NCBI GenBank assembly: GCA_934569045.1
Contig: CAKTJX010000011.1
Span: 1 to 61,877, forward strand
Reading direction: 5' to 3'
Length of the DNA stretch: 61,877 nucleotides
From: an uncultured Oscillospiraceae bacterium
GTDB lineage: Bacteria; Bacillota; Clostridia; Oscillospirales; Oscillospiraceae
Each line of letters starts with the position of its first letter. Within the stretch, counting starts at the first letter, position 1. Of this stretch, positions 31,457-39,361 are shown piece after piece. The notes below the pieces were generated by a model. That model searched no databases. It saw only the letters and a program-made list of their open reading frames with translations, and was not told the origin of the DNA. A program made the position numbers and the translations under genes.

Positions 31457-33142
31457 TCAGCTCTGTTCTTCCGGCTTTTTGGACGGTCCCAGCCGTCCCT
31501 CCGCCGCGCAAGTTTTGACGTAGGCCAGGAAGTCGGCCTCCGGCAGGGGCTTGGAGAAGTAGTAGCCCTGGATATAGTCGCAGTCATTCTCCCGCAGGAA
31601 GCGGACCTGGGCCTCGTTTTCCGCACCCTCGGCTATGACCTTGATGCCCAGATGGTGCACCATCTGGATGATGCCATTGATAATGGTGCAGACCTTGGGG
31701 CTGGTCTCGATCTGGCGGGTAAAGGTCATATCCAGCTTCAGAATATTGAAGTCATACCGCCTCAGCATTCCAAAGGAGGAATAGCCGCTGCCAAAATCAT
31801 CCAGAAGAATCTTGGTGCCTGCCAATTGCAGCTGCTCCAGAATGCCGGCCCGGTCGCTCTCCAGGGCGGCATAGGAGGTCTCCGTGATCTCCAGGCGGAT
31901 ATCCCCCTCGTGAACACGGTCGCTGTGCAGCAGCTCCACCAGCCGCTGCATCATCTCCTCATCGTAAAAATCCATCCAGGACAGGTTCACGGACACCGGC
32001 ACCACCGGCGTTCCCTCAGCATAGCACTGCTGGGCCACCTTGGCCACCCGGTCGGCAACGAACCAGTCCAGCTTGGAGATATGGCCGCCGTTTTCCAGCG
32101 CGGGGATAAAGGCCACCGGGGACACCAGCCCCCGCTGGGGATGCACCCAGCGCACCAGGGCCTCCGCAGAGATCAGGTTGCCGGTAGAGGCCTCTACCAC
32201 GGGCTGATAGTAGACCTTGAATTCCTCATTGGCAATGGCGGTTTCGTACTCGCTCATGAGCTCCATCTGGTCGATATAGATCCGGCGCATGGAGTCGTCG
32301 AACACGGCAAAGGGCTGCATATGGTCGCTGAGGATGCTCTCCTCCGCCAGCTTAGCCCGGTCGATCATGCTGATGACGGAAACATCCCCCGCCTCCACAT
32401 GATAAATGCCGCAGTAGCCATAGAGCTTCATGCCCCGGCCCTTGAACTGGATATTCAGCTCCAGATCCCGGGACAGGGTATCCATATTGATATGATCCTG
32501 ACGAACCAGGCAGGCGAAATGGTCCGTATCCAGCCGGCCGGAGACCGCCGGACGCCAAATCATGCCGATACGCTGGTAGAAATCCTGCAAGATGCTGTCG
32601 CCGCCCTCGAAGCCGAAGAGCTCGTTTGTGGCCTTGAAGTTCTTGATGTCCAAAAACATCAGGGCGTATTCGGTGCGGTCCTGGGCATTGTGGAGGACAT
32701 TCTCCGCCATCTGGATAAAGCCGCTGCGGTTATAGCCGCCGGTGAGCTCATCCTTATAGTCGTGCTCGTACAGGGACAGGATATTGTGAACCCGGTTCAG
32801 AACAATCTCCGGGCTGAAGGGCTTGGAGAAGAAGTCCACCGCGCCCAGCTTATAGGCGTGCAGGATTGACGCATCGGAGGAATCCCCGGAGATCACAATA
32901 ACCGGGAGATTGTGCAGCATATCCTTTTTCTTCATATAGTCCAGGAAACCGAAACCATCCAAAACCGGCATCTGGATATCCAGAAGCACCAGGCGGTAGA
33001 TCCGCTCCTGGGATTCGATCATCTCAATGGCCTGTCTGCCGTTCTCCGCCTGAAATACCTGGTAGCGGTCCTGCAAAATAAACGCCAGCAGCTCCCGGTT
33101 AATGGGGGCATCGTCCACGATCAAAACATTCGATTTTTGCAT
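31457..33142 (-). CDS. Response regulator with degenerate GGDEF and active-type EAL domain (c-di-GMP phosphodiesterase)
   Basis: 561 residues. Receiver domain 1-120 with phospho-acceptor Asp55 and Lys107 (FSKPF). A GGDEF domain (130-285) whose signature is replaced by RLDTDHF at 203-209, so no cyclase activity is expected. EAL domain 300-545 with every catalytic residue present: E327 in EALVR, N386, E418, D448/D449, K469, E505 and Q525. It should hydrolyse c-di-GMP under phosphorelay control. Start at 33142 follows AGGAAAG. The Hpt gene upstream is the likely phosphodonor; a membrane cyclase is encoded divergently. Confidence 0.95.
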   Translation of the reverse strand: MQKSNVLIVDDAPINRELLAFILQDRYQVFQAENGRQAIEMIESQERIYRLVLLDIQMPVLDGFGFLDYMKKKDMLHNLPVIVISGDSSDASILHAYKLGAVDFFSKPFSPEIVLNRVHNILSLYEHDYKDELTGGYNRSGFIQMAENVLHNAQDRTEYALMFLDIKNFKATNELFGFEGGDSILQDFYQRIGMIWRPAVSGRLDTDHFACLVRQDHINMDTLSRDLELNIQFKGRGMKLYGYCGIYHVEAGDVSVISMIDRAKLAEESILSDHMQPFAVFDDSMRRIYIDQMELMSEYETAIANEEFKVYYQPVVEASTGNLISAEALVRWVHPQRGLVSPVAFIPALENGGHISKLDWFVADRVAKVAQQCYAEGTPVVPVSVNLSWMDFYDEEMMQRLVELLHSDRVHEGDIRLEITETSYAALESDRAGILEQLQLAGTKILLDDFGSGYSSFGMLRRYDFNILKLDMTFTRQIETSPKVCTIINGIIQMVHHLGIKVIAEGAENEAQVRFLRENDCDYIQGYYFSKPLPEADFLAYVKTCAAEGRLGPSKKPEEQS

Positions 33143-33281
33143 ATATGTATCTTTCCTTTTCTGGGCCGTATCCGCAAACGGTCGGACCGGCCGATAATCC
33201 GGCAGTGGGCCTCTGCCCGCCGGCGCCTCCGGGGAATCGGGGGTGTATGGCAGCATTTTTCTGCCACCGGGTAAGGAATTT

Positions 33282-33638
33282 TTATTTCGCGGACTGGTAG
33301 GCGTGGATGGTGTCGACAACCAGGCTGTAGGCCTTTTCAACCTCGTTGACCAGGGCCGGGTCTGCCGGGGCGGTCTGGGGCCGCAGCTGCTCTGTCAGGT
33401 CAGACGCCTTTCTTTGCAGCTCCGTAAAGGCCAGGTTGGCCGCCACGCCCTTCAGGGTGTGGGCCGCCCGAAAGGACTCCGGGATGTTCCCGGCGGCAAC
33501 GGCGGTACGCAGGGTGTCCATGGTGCCGTCCTCCAGGAAGCGGAACATAAAGCGCTCTACCATGGATTCCATCATCAGTCTGCTCTTGGCATCGTCAAAG
33601 CTGCCGTGCATCTGATCGTAGCATTCTTTCAGGGTCAT
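33282..33638 (-). CDS. Histidine phosphotransfer (Hpt) domain protein
   Basis: 118 residues, helical. The phospho-histidine is H60 in FRAAHTLKGVAANL, the standard Hpt signature. GGAGGTTAAACC before the ATG at 33638 fixes the start. Upstream of the REC-EAL gene by 140 bases and probably on the same transcript, so it likely shuttles phosphate to or from Asp55 of that protein. No cognate hybrid kinase is nearby. Confidence 0.92.
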   Translation of the reverse strand: MTLKECYDQMHGSFDDAKSRLMMESMVERFMFRFLEDGTMDTLRTAVAAGNIPESFRAAHTLKGVAANLAFTELQRKASDLTEQLRPQTAPADPALVNEVEKAYSLVVDTIHAYQSAK

Positions 33639-33743
33639 TGGTTTAACCTCCATATCTCTGTCGCAATGCCGCCGCTGTGAGAAAATAGCAGGCAAAAAGC
33701 GGCATTTATCATACAATTCAATTCATAAAGTACATTTATATTC

Positions 33744-33771
33744 ATTATACACACGGCTTTGGAAAAATCAA
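33744..33771 (-). promoter_or_regulatory. Promoter of the Hpt gene
   Basis: Minus strand TTGATT (33766-33771), 16-base spacer, TATAAT (33744-33749). Confidence 0.7.
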
Positions 33772-33828
33772 GGTGCTTTCCATAAATATTCCAAGGAAAA
33801 TCTTTTTCGTCAATTTGAAGAAAAGCCG

Positions 33829-33856
33829 TTGATTTTTGCGTAAAGAAATGTATAAT
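33829..33856 (+). promoter_or_regulatory. Promoter of the diguanylate cyclase gene
   Basis: TTGATT, 16-base spacer, TATAAT, divergent from the Hpt promoter with the same -35 and -10 boxes. Confidence 0.7.
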
Positions 33857-33920
33857 AATTTCGTAGATAAAAGGTTCCTGCTGTAATTTAGATTTCATCC
33901 AGATTCCATGTGGAGGCCCT

Positions 33921-34997
33921 ATGAATAAATTAGACAACTTTCTGACGCAGATTCTGCCGAAAATTCTTTCGGTGATCCTGGCGCTATTTGTTTTCTTTTC
34001 CATAATCGAATCCAATCTGAACCAGGGCTGTGCCCGGGTTATCAATTACACCGCATTTGTCCGGGGCAACAGTCAGCGGATTGTGAAGCTTCAGATGATG
34101 GGGGTGCCCTGCTCCGCCCAGGTCAGCGAAATGGAGGATATTCTCAACGAGCTGAAAAACGGCGGCTCCACCTACCGCCTGTCTTCCCTGCAGAGTGTAC
34201 AGTACCAGAAGGATCTGGCGGTGCTGACCCAGTATTGGTTCGTTCTGAAGGACGAGCTGACCCGCATTGCCGCCGGAACCACCACGGACGCCCAGACCCT
34301 CACCATCAGTGAGCGGTTCTATGCCCTTGCCGACACGGCGGTGATCTCCGCGGAGACCTACTCGGACAATGTGGCCCGGGATCTGCTGATTGTGGAGTAC
34401 GCCATGTCCATTTGCAGCCTGCTGCTGATCGCGCTGCTGCTGTTTAACTCCTTCCAGAACCGCCGCCTGTCCAACGCCAACTCCGAGCTGTCCCACACGG
34501 CCTACCTGGATAAGCACACAGGGCTGCCCAATAAGAGCCGCTGCGAGGAAATCCTCAACTCCTCCGAAATTCTGGACGAGCAGACAGCCTGTCTGATGTT
34601 TGACCTGAACAATCTGAAAAAGATCAACGATGCTCTGGGCCATCAGGCCGGCGACGTGATGATCAAAGGCTTTGCCCACCTGTTGCGGAAAGCCGTTCCC
34701 ATTTACGATTTTGTGGGCCGGTACGGCGGCGACGAATTTGTGGCGATCCTGACCAACGTTTTCCCGGAGGATGTGGAGCGCTTCCTGGAGAAGCTGAAGC
34801 AGATGAGCGAGGAATACAACCGGTCCGGCACCCAGTTCATGCCGGTGATCCCCCTGAGCTATGCCGCGGGCTACGCCCACTCCGCCCAGGTGGACCCCAA
34901 AAATATGCCCACCCTGCTGCGCCAGGCGGACTACAATATGTATAAGAACAAAGCCGCCATGAAGGCCGCCATGGGGCAGGATGCGTCCAGCAGGTAG
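33921..34997 (+). CDS. Membrane diguanylate cyclase (GGDEF)
   Basis: 358 residues. Membrane segments at about 11-32 and 157-177 enclose an extracytoplasmic sensor region; the cytosolic part is a GGDEF domain with GGDEF at 269-273, preceded by FDLNNLKKINDALGHQAGD (metal and GTP-binding strand). The RxxD inhibitory site is missing: the expected arginine position before D263 is proline (PIYD). It should make c-di-GMP without product inhibition. Divergent from the Hpt and EAL genes, forming a synthesis-degradation pair. Confidence 0.95.
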   Translation: MNKLDNFLTQILPKILSVILALFVFFSIIESNLNQGCARVINYTAFVRGNSQRIVKLQMMGVPCSAQVSEMEDILNELKNGGSTYRLSSLQSVQYQKDLAVLTQYWFVLKDELTRIAAGTTTDAQTLTISERFYALADTAVISAETYSDNVARDLLIVEYAMSICSLLLIALLLFNSFQNRRLSNANSELSHTAYLDKHTGLPNKSRCEEILNSSEILDEQTACLMFDLNNLKKINDALGHQAGDVMIKGFAHLLRKAVPIYDFVGRYGGDEFVAILTNVFPEDVERFLEKLKQMSEEYNRSGTQFMPVIPLSYAAGYAHSAQVDPKNMPTLLRQADYNMYKNKAAMKAAMGQDASSR

Positions 34998-34998
34998 C

Positions 34999-35040
34999 GG
35001 GGCTGGGCCCCGGTGAAATCCGGCCGGAGGCTGGATTTCA
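34999..35040. repeat. Five-hairpin intergenic element, partial copy 4
   Basis: Directly after the cyclase stop codon: GGGGC-TGG-GCCCC, the linker GGTGAAAT, CCGGCC-GGA-GGCTGG, then ATTTCATT. Two hairpins and the conserved linkers of the family remain. A further imperfect hairpin (CTGCTGCA..TGCAACAG) at 35048-35066 follows and may serve the convergent exonuclease gene as terminator. Confidence 0.65.
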
Positions 35041-35067
35041 TTGGAACTGCTGCATTTTGCAACAGCC

Positions 35068-35742
35068 CTAGGGTATATTCTCCGTATACCGGCAGGCGGG
35101 GTAGGCGGTGCAACCGTAGAAGGCGCCGAAACGGCCGCGGCGCTGTGCCAACGGCGCGCCGCAGCGAGGGCAGAGCTTTTCTGCCATTCCGTTGGTTTCC
35201 GGCTCCCGGGCGAGCAGCTCGAAAACCTGCTGATTCATCCGGCAGTCGTTCAGGGCCCGGTGGGCTCCAAAGGTAGAGAGGCTGTAGTGCTCCGCCAGCG
35301 CCGTCAGCCGATAGCTGGGGAGCCCCGCCAGACGGCAGCGGGCAAAGCGCAGGGTATCCACATAGTCATTGCCGGGAACCCGGCCGAACCGAACCATACA
35401 GTCTCGGTTCAGAAACCGCAGGTCAAACCGCTCGATGTTGTGGCCCACCAGCACATCATCCCCGAAAAACGACAGAAAGGCCGGGAGGACTTCCTCCATG
35501 GTCGGCGCGTCCGCCACCATGTCGTCGGTGATGTTATTCACCTGGCTGGCGGCATAGGGAATGGGCCGCCCTGGGTTTACCAGAGAGGAGAAGCTGTCCA
35601 CCAGCTGCCCATCCCGGACCTTGACCGCGGAAATCTCGATTACATCGTCACTGGTGCAGGAGATTCCTGTGGTTTCTAGGTCAAAGAGCACATAGTCCGG
35701 CACATATCTGTTTAAATTCTTTCCTTGGGTGCTTGAAAGCAT
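35068..35742 (-). CDS. DnaQ-like 3'-5' exonuclease with C-terminal topoisomerase-type zinc ribbon
   Basis: 224 residues. DEDDh exonuclease: FDLETTG (Exo I), VGHNIERFDLRFLN (Exo II) and FGAHRALNDC (Exo III). After residue 185 a four-cysteine ribbon CPRCGAPLAQRRGRFGAFYGC...YPAC of the kind found at the end of topoisomerase I is attached, presumably for nucleic-acid binding. Epsilon-type proofreading or repair/RNA trimming are possible roles; no polymerase gene adjoins. GGAGCGAAGCC precedes the ATG. Confidence 0.9.
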   Translation of the reverse strand: MLSSTQGKNLNRYVPDYVLFDLETTGISCTSDDVIEISAVKVRDGQLVDSFSSLVNPGRPIPYAASQVNNITDDMVADAPTMEEVLPAFLSFFGDDVLVGHNIERFDLRFLNRDCMVRFGRVPGNDYVDTLRFARCRLAGLPSYRLTALAEHYSLSTFGAHRALNDCRMNQQVFELLAREPETNGMAEKLCPRCGAPLAQRRGRFGAFYGCTAYPACRYTENIP

Positions 35743-35772
35743 GGCTTCGCTCCTATTTTCTTTGGCCCCGGG

Positions 35773-36885
35773 TCAGGCCTCTTTTTTGTCAAAGGTTTCC
35801 GCCACCTGGGTCAGCAGCTCCCGAATCTTCAGGTGCTGGGGGCAGATTTTCTCGCATTGGCCGCATTTTACGCAGTCCGATGCCCTGCCGCCGTCCTGGG
35901 TGTGGACGCCGTAGTAGAATTCACCGTTCCAGTCGTTGTAAATCTGGCGGGCATTCAGGACGGCGAAAATATCCGGGATGTGGATATGCTTCGGGCACCC
36001 GGCCTCGCAGTAGCGGCAGGCCGTACAGGGAATCAGGTGCATTCCCCGGAACACCTGGCGAACCTCCGCGAGAGCCGCCTGCTCCCGATCATCCAGCGGC
36101 TGAAAATCCGCCATGTAGGCCGTGTTGTCCCGCACCTGCTCCAGAGAGCTCATGCCGGAGAGCACCATTTTGATGCCTTCAAAGCCCGCGGCGAAGCGGA
36201 TGGCGTAGCTGGCATTGCTGCCGCCGTGGAGATCATCCAGAATTTTCTGGGCCCGTTCCGGCAGCTGGGTCAGTCTTCCGCCTTTGATGGGCTCCATAAC
36301 CAGCACGGGCTTGCCGTGCTTCCGGCAGACATCAAAACAGGCCCCGCTCTGAATGGCCGGGTCGTCATAGTCCAGGTAGTTGAACTGGAGCTGGACAATC
36401 TCGATTTCCGGGTGATCCGTCAGAATCCGGTCCAGAAATTCCGCCGTATCGTGGAAGGAAATGCCCACATGGCGGATTTTTCCCTCCGCCTTCAGGGCGA
36501 AGGCCGTCTCATAGGCCCGGCACTGCTGGTAATGGGCGTAGTTCTCCCGGCACTGGGAGTGCATTAAGTAGAAATCAAAGTAGTCTACCCCGCAGTCCGC
36601 CAGCTGGGATTCAAACAGCGGGCGGATATCCGCCTCAGTCTTGAAATAATTCCCGGAGAGCTTGTCCGTCAGAAGATAGTGTTCCCGGGGGTGACGGCTG
36701 GTCAGGCAGGTGCGCAGGGTCGTCTCTGCCCTGCCATCCAGGTAGCCCCGGGCTGTATCGAAGTAGTTGAAGCCCCGCTCCAGAAACAAGTCCACCATGT
36801 CGCAGGTTTGGGGAATGTCAATCTCTCCGTCCTTCATGGGCAGGCGCATAAAGCCAAAGCCCAGCTTTTTTTGCATCTTTTCCAT
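35773..36885 (-). CDS. Aldo/keto reductase with C-terminal [4Fe-4S] ferredoxin-like domain
   Basis: 370 residues. An aldo/keto reductase barrel (LGFGFMRLPM, FDTARGYLDGRAE, HVGISFHDTAEF, GSNASYAIRF) is followed by two cysteine clusters, CTACRYCEAGCP and CVKCGQCEKICP, each fit for one [4Fe-4S]. Such fusions are common in anaerobes and may link ferredoxin electrons to carbonyl reduction. Substrate unknown. Start at 36885 follows GGAAGCGGAGCT. Downstream of the cysteine-rich and RluA genes with a 16-base gap. Confidence 0.9.
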   Translation of the reverse strand: MEKMQKKLGFGFMRLPMKDGEIDIPQTCDMVDLFLERGFNYFDTARGYLDGRAETTLRTCLTSRHPREHYLLTDKLSGNYFKTEADIRPLFESQLADCGVDYFDFYLMHSQCRENYAHYQQCRAYETAFALKAEGKIRHVGISFHDTAEFLDRILTDHPEIEIVQLQFNYLDYDDPAIQSGACFDVCRKHGKPVLVMEPIKGGRLTQLPERAQKILDDLHGGSNASYAIRFAAGFEGIKMVLSGMSSLEQVRDNTAYMADFQPLDDREQAALAEVRQVFRGMHLIPCTACRYCEAGCPKHIHIPDIFAVLNARQIYNDWNGEFYYGVHTQDGGRASDCVKCGQCEKICPQHLKIRELLTQVAETFDKKEA

Positions 36886-36901
36886 AGCTCCGCTTCCTCT
36901 C

Positions 36902-37162
36902 TCAATCCTTTTTTCTTGCCAGCTCCAGAATACCGGACATTTTTTCACAAATTGCGCCGTAATTTTCCCTTCTGTGGGGTTTTAAGCAATTGGAGCAGTC
37001 CTTGATGCCCTTGTCTGTATAGGTAAAGCTGCCGCCGCATCGGTCGCCCAGGGCGTACAGGGGGCAGTAGCAGAACAGGCAGCTGAAGGTCTCCGGGTCC
37101 GCGTTCTTATGGCAGGGAAAATACTCGCACTCTCTGTTCTGAAAAAAATCGTAATGAGGCAT
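36902..37162 (-). CDS. Cysteine-rich small domain protein
   Basis: 86 residues with ten cysteines. NRECEYFPCHK, FSCLFCYCPLYALGDRCGG and GIKDCSNCLKPHRRENYG match the small cysteine-rich family PF04071, probably metal-binding, of unknown function. Start at 37162, two bases from the RluA stop, so translationally linked to it; no functional tie to pseudouridine formation is known to me. Confidence 0.88.
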   Translation of the reverse strand: MPHYDFFQNRECEYFPCHKNADPETFSCLFCYCPLYALGDRCGGSFTYTDKGIKDCSNCLKPHRRENYGAICEKMSGILELARKKD

Positions 37163-37164
37163 CT

Positions 37165-37818
37165 TTATTCCTTTCCCGGGCTCCGGCCCGCGGCCGCCGT
37201 CCAGGGGTAGACCTGGGGCGGCTCCAATGTAAATTCCATAGCTTCCCCGCTGACGGGATGGGTGAAGGTAAGCCGATAGGACCACAGGGCGATCTCGCAG
37301 GGGTCCTCCAGCGTGGAGTACTTCCGCTCCCCCACCAGGGGCATCCCCCGGCTGGCAAACTGCACCCGAATCTGGTGCGTCCTGCCCGTATGCAGGCGGA
37401 TGCGGACCCTGCTGAGCCCGTCATAGGCTGCCAGACGCCAATAATCCAGCACCGCCTCCTGGATTCCCTTCCCCGGCGCCGATGCCACATAGGTCATCCG
37501 CCGGGCCTTGTCCCGGCCCAGCAGATCCCGCATGGTGCCGCTTTCCTCCGGAATCCCGTGGACCACTGCCAGATATTCCTTGCCGAATTCCCCCTCCCGG
37601 ACCTGCCGGGACAGCTCAGAGGCGGCGGAAGAAGATCTTGCCAGCACCATCAGGCCGCTGACCACCCGATCCAGCCGATGGACCGTGCGCAGATCCGCCT
37701 TGGGGTCCCCCAGGGTCTGCCGCAGCAGCTCCGGCAGACCGCCGGGCTCATCGGTGGAAAGCACCCGGGCGGGCTTGACGCAGACCAGAATTTGTTCGTC
37801 CTGATAGACAATTTCCAT
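37165..37818 (-). CDS. RluA-family pseudouridine synthase
   Basis: 217 residues. The catalytic aspartate is in VHRLDRVVSGLMV; the second core motif is HTGRTHQIRVQF. No S4 domain, so it is the short RluA type acting on rRNA or tRNA uridines. GAGGTGAAGCCC before the ATG at 37818 sets the start; the in-frame GTG at 37827 overlaps this site. First clear gene of a unit with the cysteine-rich and aldo/keto reductase genes. Confidence 0.92.
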   Translation of the reverse strand: MEIVYQDEQILVCVKPARVLSTDEPGGLPELLRQTLGDPKADLRTVHRLDRVVSGLMVLARSSSAASELSRQVREGEFGKEYLAVVHGIPEESGTMRDLLGRDKARRMTYVASAPGKGIQEAVLDYWRLAAYDGLSRVRIRLHTGRTHQIRVQFASRGMPLVGERKYSTLEDPCEIALWSYRLTFTHPVSGEAMEFTLEPPQVYPWTAAAGRSPGKE

Positions 37819-37874
37819 GGGCTTCACCTCGCTTCTCTCATTTTACCAGAGGATACGCGTATTTGCAAGAAGCT

Positions 37875-38000
37875 TTATCCCCAGCGCCGCACCGCCTCCA
37901 GGCTGAGCCAGGCCAGCAGCATGCCGCCGGGCAGCGGCCCCAGGCACCGCAGGCCCAGGGCGCACGCCAGAGCCGCAAGCAGAATCCATCTTCTTTTCAT
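37875..38000 (-). CDS. Small membrane protein candidate
   Basis: 41 codons: MKRRWILLAALACALGLRC..., a positively charged start followed by one or two hydrophobic stretches, ending at a TAA at 37875-37877. A G-rich stretch (GGGGGCGGGGAT) precedes the ATG. It lies between the RluA gene and the aminotransferase. No family recognised; it could be a chance frame in GC-rich sequence. Confidence 0.35.
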   Translation of the reverse strand: MKRRWILLAALACALGLRCLGPLPGGMLLAWLSLEAVRRWG

Positions 38001-38045
38001 ATCCCCGCCCCCTTTGATACAAAAAGTATATGGGCGGCGGGGCTC

Positions 38046-38105
38046 AAAAAGCAGTCAAAGCCGGGCAGCCGCCGGAGAATTTCTTCCGGGGCTGCCCGAC
38101 TGTTT
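38046..38105 (-). terminator. Terminator of the aminotransferase gene
   Basis: Stem CGGGCAGCC / GGCTGCCCG (38062-38098) with an inner CCGG pairing, extended by AGTC/GACT; U-rich runs lie on both sides. Confidence 0.6.
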
Positions 38106-38119
38106 TCTCTTCGCGTTCT

Positions 38120-39343
38120 TTACCCGAGGGCGGGGGCGGCCACCCGCATGACGGTGCGCTGGTAGGCCGCAATGCCCTTGGCCAGCACCTCCATGGCCCG
38201 CTCCAGGTCCTCCTGCTTCAGCACGTAGGCAATCCGCACCTCATTGATGCCCTTGCCTGGGGTCTCGTAGAAGGGGGCGCCGGGGGCGAACATTACGGTA
38301 TCCCCCTTGTCGTCAAAGCTTTCCAGCAGCCAGTGCTGGAACCGGTCCGCATCGTCCACCGGCAGGCTGGCCATCAGATAGAAGGCCCCCATGGGCTCCT
38401 CCACCACCACACCGGGAATCTGCCGCAAGCGGGCAATCACCGTATCCCGGCGGCGCTTATACTCCTGCTTGCATTCCCGGAAGAATTCCGGGTCCACGCC
38501 GTACAGGGCCGCCGCGCCCACCTGGTCGATGGTGGCCACGGAAAGGCGGGACTGGCAGAACTTCAGCAGCGCGTTTTGCAGCTCCAGATTCTTAGTCACC
38601 ACGCAGCCAACCCGGGCGCCGCAGGCGGAGAAGCGCTTGGACACGGAATCGATGATCACCAGGTTGTCGTCAATATCCGGGAAGCGGGCCATGGTGGGCA
38701 CGCCGAACTTTTCATCGTAGCAGAACTCCCGGTACACCTCGTCGCAGATGAGGAACAGATCGTGCTCCTTGGCGATGTCCGCGATCATCCGCATCTCCTG
38801 CTGATTCAGCACCACGCCGGTGGGATTGCCGGGGTTGGTGATCAGGATGGCCCGGGTATTCTTGGTAATCAAGCTCTCAATTCGCTCCCGCTTGGCGTAG
38901 CGGTAGCCCTCCCAGGGGTTGGTGGGCAGGGCACGGATGACGCCGCCGGCGGCATGGACAAAGGTGGTATAGTTGGGATAATAGGGCTCCGGGATGATCA
39001 CCTCGGTATAGGGGTCCAGAATGCTCAGGCAGGTCAGCAGCAGGGCCTCGCTGCCGCCGGTGGTGATCAGAATATCCCTGGGCTCCAGCTCCACACCCAG
39101 GCGGGCATAGTAATGCTGCACAGCCCGGATGAGCTCCGGATTTCCGGGGGACGCGTCATAGGCCAGGGTCCGGGCATCGTACCGGCGGACGGCCTCAAAA
39201 TAGGCCGGCGGCGTGGCAATATCCGGCTGACCGATATTCAGATGGTAAATCTTCTTGCCCCGCTGCTCTGCCGCCACGGCCAGGGGGTGGAATTTGCGCA
39301 TAGGGGACGGTTCACATCGGTTGGCATTGATGGAAATTTGCAT
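38120..39343 (-). CDS. Class I/II pyridoxal-phosphate aminotransferase
   Basis: 407 residues. HLNIGQPDIATPP, TNPGNPTGVV, ICDEVYREFCYD and the PLP lysine in DSVSKRFSACGARVG define the fold-type I aspartate/alanine aminotransferase group. Substrate is probably aspartate or an aromatic amino acid; sequence alone does not settle it. The alanine/sodium symporter gene ends 18 bases upstream, suggesting a common transcript and a link with alanine. Confidence 0.9.
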   Translation of the reverse strand: MQISINANRCEPSPMRKFHPLAVAAEQRGKKIYHLNIGQPDIATPPAYFEAVRRYDARTLAYDASPGNPELIRAVQHYYARLGVELEPRDILITTGGSEALLLTCLSILDPYTEVIIPEPYYPNYTTFVHAAGGVIRALPTNPWEGYRYAKRERIESLITKNTRAILITNPGNPTGVVLNQQEMRMIADIAKEHDLFLICDEVYREFCYDEKFGVPTMARFPDIDDNLVIIDSVSKRFSACGARVGCVVTKNLELQNALLKFCQSRLSVATIDQVGAAALYGVDPEFFRECKQEYKRRRDTVIARLRQIPGVVVEEPMGAFYLMASLPVDDADRFQHWLLESFDDKGDTVMFAPGAPFYETPGKGINEVRIAYVLKQEDLERAMEVLAKGIAAYQRTVMRVAAPALG

Positions 39344-39361
39344 TTGTATCCCTCCAAAGGT

